Of a stretch of 64,000 bases of DNA, positions 57,022-64,000 are shown piece after piece; position 1 is the first letter of the stretch; the number at the start of each line of letters is the position of its first letter. The DNA comes from Thermoplasmata archaeon (GTDB taxonomy: Archaea > Thermoplasmatota > Thermoplasmata > Lutacidiplasmatales > UBA184), in the NCBI GenBank assembly GCA_021798195.1, contig JAJZYH010000006.1:1-64000 (forward strand), given 5' to 3'. The position numbers and the translations under genes were made by a program. The notes beneath the pieces were generated by a model. That model had not been told where the DNA came from. It worked only from the letters and a program-made list of their open reading frames with translations, and did no database searches.

Positions 57022-59226
57022 ATGATCCATCGCGACCCCGTCCCTGGCACCTACGCCCGTGCCATGGGGTTCCTCCGGCGATGTTTCGCCCGGACAAGAC
57101 CCTGGATGTACCTGGCTGCCCTCATGGTCCTCTATGCCGCGGGATCGTTCGCCCTGTCTGCCTTGCGCTGGCAGGAACTGGACGCCTCCACGTTCGACCT
57201 GGGACTGTACCAGCAGAGCCTGTGGTCCACGTCCCACGGCTTTCCGTTCTACGAATCCGCCGATTGGGAGATCGCGGGGTTTCCCACTCTCCTCGACGTT
57301 CACACGGTGTTCATCCTGTATCTTCTCGTCCCCCTCTACCAGTTGGCCCCGACCGCCTACCTCCTCTTTGCCGTCCAATCCGGGGCCGTCGCGGCGGGAG
57401 CCGTCCCCCTCTACCTCCTGGGCCGCGACCACATCCATGACCCGAGGGCGGGGCTCCTGGTGGGGGGCATGTACCTGGCCTGGGCCCCCCTATTGGCCGC
57501 CAACCTCTATGACTTCCATCCGGAAGCATTCCTCCCGGTGGAGCTCTTCACTCTCTTCTGGTTCTGGATGCGGGGCCGGTACGCCTTCGGGTCCATAGTG
57601 GCCGTGGTGAGTTTCCTCACCCTGGAGGTGGCCCCGGTTCTCGTCGCGGCGATGGCCATCTACTTTGTCACCGAGAAGTGGACTCCATTTGGGCGACTCC
57701 ATGCGACGCACAAGGGGCCAGAAGGTCCCGAGCATCCACTAGACTGGGAGATTTCCGTCCCCCGCAGGTTGCAACGCGCGTTGGGTTCACCCCGCGTGAC
57801 TGCATCTCTGGTGCTGTTGGCTTCCTCCATTGTCGCGTACTTTTTGCTTCGGGAGGCCCAAACCGAATGGCTGGCCCTTTGGCTCCATCAACCCCTTGCG
57901 CCATCACAGACCACGGGGACCCTGGCGGGAACCTCGTTAAGCTCCCTGGACCTGTCTCTGTCCGCCGCATCCGCGGTTTTCCCACAAAAGGTGGCGTACT
58001 GGCTGGTCCTGTACGCGCTCGTGGGTCTCATCCCCTGGCTCGCCCCACGAGGCTTCATCCTGGCGGTTCCGTGGTGGGCCTATTCCCTCCTGGCCCTGAA
58101 CCCAGCAGTCGTGACGGTAGGATACCAGTACTCCTTCATCGCCGCCATCCCGGTCTTCCTCGGATTCGTGCTGGGCCTCGAAGTCTTCCGAAGGTGGTAC
58201 CTGGAGCCCTCTCCTCCGGGGAAGGTCGAAACCCATCCGAAGCTCGCATGGCGGGGGCCGGGATCCCGCAGGATCCTCCAGTCTGCCCTCCTGGGGCTCA
58301 TCCTCCTGAACCTGGCGATGAGCCCGTTGGACCCTCTCGCTCAGGGATCAGGACCCCAGGGGTACGCCGTTTCCTACGTCCCGCCGCCAGGTTTCTCCGA
58401 GGTCCTCCAACTCTCCCGGTTGGTTCCCGACGAGGCGCGTGTCCTGGCCACCCCCCGCCTGTTCCCACTGGTGGCGAACGACCTCCACGCATACTCCCTG
58501 CTACCGCCGGGGGCATCCCCCGCGGGAGGTTTCCCCTTCTTCCTCCCCTTCAACATAACGAATCCCCCCTCGTGGGTCTTCGTCTCGCAGCAAGAACTGG
58601 GCACCGTTCCCAGTTGGCTCGGCGGATTGCTCTACAACCGTTCCGTGTACGGCGTCCGGGGGGTGGTATGGTCCAGTGCCCTGGGGACCGTGATGCTCTT
58701 CGAGCGTTCCTGGACCGGACCCTACCTGAGCCTGGGTCCGCCTCCGGGAGTCCCCCAGGTCTTCTGGGGGAGCGGGCTCTCCCTGGGCCCGGCAGGACGC
58801 CTCGCCGCAAGCCCCGCTGGCCCCTACCCGGAAACCATCTTCAGCATCGACGGGGAAACGGGGAACGTCTGGTTCGGGCCTTACACTTCCCTGGCGCCGG
58901 GGAACTACACCGTCGAGGTCGATCTCATCGTGGGACTCGTGGATCCAGCTCTCCTTCCTCCCGCCTCCGATGTCGTGTTCCAGATCCAGGCGGGCGCCTT
59001 CGGCCAACCCACCTGGTACTACCAAAACTTCCTCCTTTCCCAGTTCAATTCGAGCGCCGAATCCCGGGTCACCTTCCGCATCGACGTGCGTGCTCCCTCC
59101 ACGAATGTACAGGTCGTCGGATATTCTCTGAGCCCCCTTGTGGAAGAACAGCTCCTCGACGTGAGCATTTCCCCGGTCGCCCCCACACAGGCGGCGCCCC
59201 TTCCACCGGGTGGTACTGGACGCTGA
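57022..59226 (+). CDS. DUF2079-like multi-TM membrane protein
   Basis: ELDASTFDLGLYQQSLWSTSHGFPFYES...DVHTVFILYLLVPLYQLAPTAYLLFAVQS. Confidence 0.8.
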   Translation: MIHRDPVPGTYARAMGFLRRCFARTRPWMYLAALMVLYAAGSFALSALRWQELDASTFDLGLYQQSLWSTSHGFPFYESADWEIAGFPTLLDVHTVFILYLLVPLYQLAPTAYLLFAVQSGAVAAGAVPLYLLGRDHIHDPRAGLLVGGMYLAWAPLLAANLYDFHPEAFLPVELFTLFWFWMRGRYAFGSIVAVVSFLTLEVAPVLVAAMAIYFVTEKWTPFGRLHATHKGPEGPEHPLDWEISVPRRLQRALGSPRVTASLVLLASSIVAYFLLREAQTEWLALWLHQPLAPSQTTGTLAGTSLSSLDLSLSAASAVFPQKVAYWLVLYALVGLIPWLAPRGFILAVPWWAYSLLALNPAVVTVGYQYSFIAAIPVFLGFVLGLEVFRRWYLEPSPPGKVETHPKLAWRGPGSRRILQSALLGLILLNLAMSPLDPLAQGSGPQGYAVSYVPPPGFSEVLQLSRLVPDEARVLATPRLFPLVANDLHAYSLLPPGASPAGGFPFFLPFNITNPPSWVFVSQQELGTVPSWLGGLLYNRSVYGVRGVVWSSALGTVMLFERSWTGPYLSLGPPPGVPQVFWGSGLSLGPAGRLAASPAGPYPETIFSIDGETGNVWFGPYTSLAPGNYTVEVDLIVGLVDPALLPPASDVVFQIQAGAFGQPTWYYQNFLLSQFNSSAESRVTFRIDVRAPSTNVQVVGYSLSPLVEEQLLDVSISPVAPTQAAPLPPGGTGR

Positions 59227-59560
59227 TGCCGAGGCCCGGGTCGATTGGCTGTTCCGGAGAGCTCGCGCACGGCGGACGCGCCGGCCCATGGCCGGGCCTC
59301 TGGGACAGGGTTCCCGCTGCTTCCCGTATCTCCAGGGGGTTGACTGCGCTCTGGACCGCGGGCCCAAGGGCTTTCACATCGTCCCCAGGCGGGGCTCTCC
59401 GGCCGCAAGGGCCGCACTCCAAGATCCCCCCACCGGACGCAAGGATCTCTTCACCGGACCCGTCCTGCTCCCCAACAGGCGGTGGACGTGGACCTTCCCG
59501 GGATCGGAATCGGAAGGGGATTGGGAACCCTCGGAACGGCGGGGAGGGGAGAGAAGGTCC

Positions 59561-60556
59561 ATGACATCCGTTCCCGGGACGGAACGGTTCAGCGTCGCCG
59601 TGGTGACCCGGGGCCGCGCAGACAAGGTCCGGAAGTTGCTGCAAAGCCTTGGGTCCACGGTGGGCTCTGGGGGACTGGAGCGGGTCGTCCTGGTGGATGA
59701 CTCCCCGGACCCGCTGGACCTTGGGCCCCTGAAGGATGAGCTGCCCCTCTCCTACTTCCACTCCGGGGAGCGGTTGCACATCTCTCGGGCGAAGAACCGG
59801 GCGCTCCGTGAGATCCGGACACCCTGGGTCTTCTACATCGACGACGACAACGTGGTCCTCCCTGGGACCCTCGAAGGAGCGCTTCGGGTGGTCTCGCAAG
59901 CGCCCTGGAACCTTGCGGCCCTCCAGCTCTCGGCGGTCTATCGCGACCGGCCGGACCTCGTGTGGGTCTACGCGACGCCCTTCCGGGAGGACCACTGGGG
60001 CTTCGAGCTCGTGGGCCGGAACCGATCCCGCGATCCCCGGTGGGAGGGACGTCTCCTCCCCACCGATGCCCTGCCCAATGCGAGCCTCCTGCGGACCCAA
60101 GCTCTCCGAGAGGTGGGGGGCTTCGACGAGGCTCTCCCGGTGAACAGCAGCGCGGATCTCTGCCGGAGGCTCAAACGGGCGGGGTGGGCCGTCCTGGCCC
60201 ACACCGGGTCCATCCTCCTGCATGATGTGCCGCCGCCCGGAGTCCCGGGATACTGGGCGGCCCATTCCAACGACCCGGACCGGACCTTCCACGAGGTCCG
60301 GGATTGGTTCGTCTTCCAGCGACGGGTCCATGCCGGAGAACGCATCGTCTCCGGGAGAGCCCTCTGGCACTCCTTCCCCTTCCTCCTTGCGATCCCCCTG
60401 GGGCTACTGCTTCTGCGGAAGCCCGGGATGATCTCCGTGCTCGCGGCAATGACCCGGGGCACACGGGACGGGATCACGTGCGGGCTCGAACCGCGGCCGG
60501 CCCCCGAAATCGGGCGGGGAGGATCCCGCCTTGACCCTCAGATCCCCTCGGGGTAG
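59561..60556 (+). CDS. Family 2-like glycosyltransferase
   Basis: FSVAVVTRGRADKVRKLLQSLG...ISRAKNRALREIRTPWVFYIDDDNVVLPG. Confidence 0.85.
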   Translation: MTSVPGTERFSVAVVTRGRADKVRKLLQSLGSTVGSGGLERVVLVDDSPDPLDLGPLKDELPLSYFHSGERLHISRAKNRALREIRTPWVFYIDDDNVVLPGTLEGALRVVSQAPWNLAALQLSAVYRDRPDLVWVYATPFREDHWGFELVGRNRSRDPRWEGRLLPTDALPNASLLRTQALREVGGFDEALPVNSSADLCRRLKRAGWAVLAHTGSILLHDVPPPGVPGYWAAHSNDPDRTFHEVRDWFVFQRRVHAGERIVSGRALWHSFPFLLAIPLGLLLLRKPGMISVLAAMTRGTRDGITCGLEPRPAPEIGRGGSRLDPQIPSG

Positions 60557-60765
60557 AGTTGGTGGATCAGCTCCAGGGTCCTCGGGACAGAATAGCCGGC
60601 GCGGGCCACCACACGGTCCGCGGTACGGATCTTCTTCACTCCGACGAACCGGCGAGAGATCACCAGCAGAAAGGATTGCCGCTTCATCGTGAGAGCGAAG
60701 ATGCCTCCCTGGGGTTCGAGGAGGATCTTGAGCGTCCTCCTCTCGGAGATCCAACGGTGCGCCAC
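60538..60765 (-). CDS. Small basic hypothetical protein
   Basis: GTG start downstream of a TATA-like element (ctatttg on the minus strand); 75 aa. Confidence 0.4.
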   Translation of the reverse strand: MAHRWISERRTLKILLEPQGGIFALTMKRQSFLLVISRRFVGVKKIRTADRVVARAGYSVPRTLELIHQLYPEGI

Positions 60766-60845
60766 GATCGAGGGGGATGGAGCCGCCCGTCAAATAGCCA
60801 GCGATGGGGAGGGAGCCCTTGCGCCCCGCCTCATGCCGGAGAGTT

Positions 60846-61574
60846 TCACGCCGGGCCCCCCGGGCCATCCCCCTCATTCCCGCCACGGGAGATCCCGCCG
60901 GAGGTAGCCTTCGGGCGGAGGATCCCATGCGTCGGACGGATGAACGGACGAAGCCGCCACCACGGTCCTTCGCCCGACGACTTGGACTTGTGGTCACGCA
61001 AGTGGGCCGTCAGGGCAAGGGGCCACAGAAGGATCCCGCTCACCTCGGTCCATGTGTTCACCAGAAACACTGCAAGAGAATCGTCGAACGGTGGGAATTG
61101 GAAGTCGAGGGCGAACTTCCACACCAGGAGGCCCGCGAGGAAGGATGCCAGGGCATACCCGCACCCGCGATCCCAACCCAGCCCCTTCCATCCCACCAGA
61201 CCCAGGCTCGCCACCACCGATTCGAAGAGGAACCATGTCCCGTACGCCGGCCACCCCGCAGCGGGAAGCGCGGGCTCCGGGAAGAGAAGCGCGGGTTCGC
61301 CGGAGGCGACCGCAAACGCCAGCGCGTAGATCGCCTCGTAGGCCGCCAGACCAAGCACGGAGAGGGTAACGGCTGTCCAAGGGGGGGCCCCTCGCCTCCA
61401 CGAGGCCGCTATGGCCAACAGGACTCCCAGCACCGTGAAGAAGTAGATCCCGGCGAACCCCACCGGGACCCCGTGGACCGACACGGCAACCGGGGGATTG
61501 GCGCCGAGGCGTTCCCGGATCAGTTCCGGAGCTATCCCGGCGAGGACACCTCCCGCTTCCACGACGAACACCAA
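60846..61574 (-). CDS. Hypothetical 6-TM-like membrane protein
   Basis: Repeated hydrophobic helices; carotenoid/lycopene-associated-like topology, not proven. Confidence 0.55.
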   Translation of the reverse strand: MVFVVEAGGVLAGIAPELIRERLGANPPVAVSVHGVPVGFAGIYFFTVLGVLLAIAASWRRGAPPWTAVTLSVLGLAAYEAIYALAFAVASGEPALLFPEPALPAAGWPAYGTWFLFESVVASLGLVGWKGLGWDRGCGYALASFLAGLLVWKFALDFQFPPFDDSLAVFLVNTWTEVSGILLWPLALTAHLRDHKSKSSGEGPWWRLRPFIRPTHGILRPKATSGGISRGGNEGDGPGGPA

Positions 61575-61647
61575 GCGGAACCAGCGAGCGCCCTTGACCG
61601 TGGGAAACCGCCGTTGGGGACCTCCTTCTGGCCCGACGGAGATGGCC

Positions 61648-62952
61648 TCATCGCGGCCTCTCCGGGGGAGCTGGGATCCCAGTCTCTCCTCGGGATGACC
61701 CGCCCACCCTGCGGAACGTGAGGAACTCCCATTCCCCCAACCAGGATCCCGGCCAGTGTTCGCTCAGCCATTCATCGAACCGGACGAGGCGTTGCAGGGA
61801 GCGCCGTCCCAACCAGCGATGCATCCGGGGCGAGAAACGCGGCGGGGCGAGGAGCGTGGCCGCCTCCACCTTCTCCAGAAGGAACTCGGGGGACAGCAGC
61901 GACCGGCATAGGGCAGGGCCCCGGGGGTACACCTCCAGCGGGTATCCCACCGGCCCGGAGGGGATCGGAGAACGGAGGCGATCCCGGATCTCCCGGAACC
62001 GTCCTTCGGCGAGCGCATAGACCCACGGAGCCACCCCAAGACGGTTCAAGGAAGCCACGAAGAACCGGCCCCCCGGCCGGATCATGCGACCCAGGACCCT
62101 TCCCAAGCCATGGAGATCCTCCTCCAGGTTGAATGCCCCATAGGTGGTGTAGGCCCCATGAAGAGACCCGCCGGCAAGGTCTCCGAGGACCCGCCCCAGG
62201 TCCCCCAGGGAGCCCTCCCGGGTCTCGAGGAACCCCTCGACACCGGCGGCCTCGGCCCGGGAACGTAGACGTTCCAGCATCCCGCTGGAGACATCGACCG
62301 CGATCACTCGGGTCCCCGTGGAAAGGAGGGGGATGGTCTCGAGTCCCGTTCCCGGCCCCACTTCCAGCACCCGGCCCCCCCCGGAGAAGTAGGACAGGAT
62401 CCGGGAGCGCGAACGGGCCTTCAAGTGTGCTTCCAGCGGATCCCGGAGGTTGGACTCGGTGTACTCTGGTGCCACGGAGTCGAATTCCCATCGGACCCGC
62501 TCTGGATATCCCGCGGGTTCGTACGCGTGGTCGGGTCGGAGGGCCACGACCCGCAGCGGGCGATCGAAATAGCGGGTCATCAACTCATCTCCGTGGACTT
62601 CGCGGAACCGGGAGAGCACTCGGGAACGTCCTTCCGTGTCGATGACCACGGAGGAAGCATGAGGCTGGATGGTGGAGCCCACTCGGACCAGTGCGCCCCC
62701 CTGTGCGAGGAGGTGCGAGACCCAGGGAGATCGGGTCGCTGTGGAAAGGACGTAGACAATCCCATCGAGCCGTACGAAGCGGAGCGGCACCGGCTGGGAA
62801 CCCGGGAGGCATAGCTCCAGGATTCCCCCATCCCGGGCTTCCCCGGCGCCGTACTCCTCAGACCCATGTGCCGTCGGGGCCCGCCGGGCCCCATCCGCCG
62901 TCACATGTCCCGCCTGCCCCACGGCCCACCACGCGTCGAGAAGTGGAGCCAC
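61648..62952 (-). CDS. Fusion: N-terminal split-barrel (F420/FMN-binding-like) domain plus class I SAM methyltransferase
   Basis: LELCLPGSQPVPLRFVRLDGIVYVLSTATRSPWVSHLLAQGGALVRVG...; GGRVLEVGPGTGLETIPLLSTGTRVIAVDVSSGML. Confidence 0.7.
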   Translation of the reverse strand: MAPLLDAWWAVGQAGHVTADGARRAPTAHGSEEYGAGEARDGGILELCLPGSQPVPLRFVRLDGIVYVLSTATRSPWVSHLLAQGGALVRVGSTIQPHASSVVIDTEGRSRVLSRFREVHGDELMTRYFDRPLRVVALRPDHAYEPAGYPERVRWEFDSVAPEYTESNLRDPLEAHLKARSRSRILSYFSGGGRVLEVGPGTGLETIPLLSTGTRVIAVDVSSGMLERLRSRAEAAGVEGFLETREGSLGDLGRVLGDLAGGSLHGAYTTYGAFNLEEDLHGLGRVLGRMIRPGGRFFVASLNRLGVAPWVYALAEGRFREIRDRLRSPIPSGPVGYPLEVYPRGPALCRSLLSPEFLLEKVEAATLLAPPRFSPRMHRWLGRRSLQRLVRFDEWLSEHWPGSWLGEWEFLTFRRVGGSSRGETGIPAPPERPR

Positions 62953-63035
62953 GGGGGATAGATTCCTTTTGACCCCCCGCGCATGAGGACGTCGGGGGGG
63001 ACCGAGGGCGCGTTCCCCCTTCCCGAGTGAGAACC

Positions 63036-64000
63036 ATGGGGGCATCGCTGGAACTCCTGGTCTTCTCCTGCAACAATCCCAGTGCGGTGCGGGAGTTGCT
63101 GGAAGCTTCGCGGAAGCACGTGGACAATATCCTCGTGGTCGACTCCTCGGATCCCCCCCGCCATCGCGAACTCCTTGGGCTTCTCAAGGACCTTCCCCTC
63201 GTCCGCACGACGCGGGCCATCCCGTTGGGGTTCCCGGAGCCCCTGCAATCCTTTGCCCACGCGCAGCTCACCGCAAAGTAGGCCCTTCGCCTGGACGCCG
63301 ATGAGCGCCTCCCCGAAGGGGAGTGGACCCATGTCCGCAATGCCATGGCGGATTCCTGATATCATGCCCATGTCCTGCCGTGGCGGGAGTTGCCCAGCCA
63401 CTCGTTTTCCTTCCACCTGAGACTCTTCCACCGGGCGTCCACACGCTTCGGGAGGGAAGGATACGGCTTCCCCGAGGTGTCGGGAGACATCGGACGCTTC
63501 CCCCGGAGCCTGGCCATCGAGCATCATCCTTCCGACTCCCGGTACCCTGGAGACCCTGCCCGTGTCCGGTCCTACTCCTTCCTGGACAGCTACCTCCGTC
63601 CCCTGGACTCGACCTACGCGCGTCGCGCCCTCGGGCTGCGGGAACGCACGTCCCCCGGGGGGTCGGCCACCCCTCTCAGTGCTCCGGCGGTCCGGGTCCT
63701 GGCATGGATGGAATGGTTGCGCTGCGTCCTCACCACGGGAAGCACCCACTGGCCCACCTGGAATCTGCGGTACACCATGGCATACCTCGCGTACGTCCAA
63801 TCGCTCCCTCCCGGGGAACGGGAGAGGCGATTTTCCATTGCCGCGGACATCCGGCGGGCCGGAGGGATCGGTCCGTATCTCGGGTTGGATGTCCCTTCCT
63901 ATGTGGAGACCCTCACCCAGAGCTTTCCCTGGGACCTCAGCGGGCCGGAGCTCCTGGGGAAGCTCCTGGCCTTCCGGTATCAACATCAAAGGATCGCCCG
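63036..64000 (+). pseudogene. Glycosyltransferase-like gene interrupted by two in-frame stops (TAG 63279, TGA 63357); runs off the window
   Basis: LELLVFSCNNPSAVRELLEASRKHVDNILVVDSSDPP...AHAQLTAK*ALRLDADERLPEGEWTHVRNAMADS*YHAHVLPWRELPSHSFSFHLRLF... same frame throughout. Confidence 0.65.

Noticed and set aside
63279-63359. Genetic-code recoding (Pyl/Sec) to explain in-frame stops
   Set aside because: Both TAG and TGA occur in one gene and other nearby remnants also have frameshifts, so ordinary gene decay is simpler.
1-64000. CRISPR arrays, restriction-modification or defence islands
   Set aside because: No regularly spaced repeats and no Cas or RM signatures seen; the only defence-like module is the VapBC-like pair.

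Overview
This window reads as ~64 kb of high-GC archaeal chromosome. Archaeal or eukaryote-type genes include PyrB/PyrI, deoxyhypusine synthase, RNase P Rpp21 (Rnp4), archaeal GluRS, DhnA-type aldolase, Tsr3/DUF367, GGPP synthase with geranylgeranyl reductase, a type IV pilin and DUF2079. TATA-like boxes often sit about 25 nt before start codons, consistent with leaderless transcription. The lineage is probably Thermoplasmatota-like, but that is inference. The dominant operon (55-45 kb, minus strand) encodes an 11-subunit complex-I-like oxidoreductase (A,B,C,D,H,I,J,K,L,M,N) without NuoEFG; its I subunit has four, not two, [4Fe-4S] motifs, and isoprenoid genes follow it. The strongest unusual signal is a pair of adjacent tRNA genes, tRNA-Leu(UAG) and tRNA-Gln(CUG), which only fold if short introns are removed from the D-loop (35 nt) and T-loop (31 nt); both junctions can form bulge-helix-bulge-like structures. 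Other points of interest: a duplicated tRNA-Leu(CAA) flanking a VapBC-like module with a near-perfect operator palindrome, a HTH/ferritin-like fusion divergent from a ZIP transporter, a YbaK-HAD fusion, an ABC ATPase with zinc-ribbon tail, an ABC system with no adjacent binding protein, an acylphosphatase/coiled-coil fusion, a RuvC-like protein and several decayed genes. All family calls come from reading the sequence; no database search was run.
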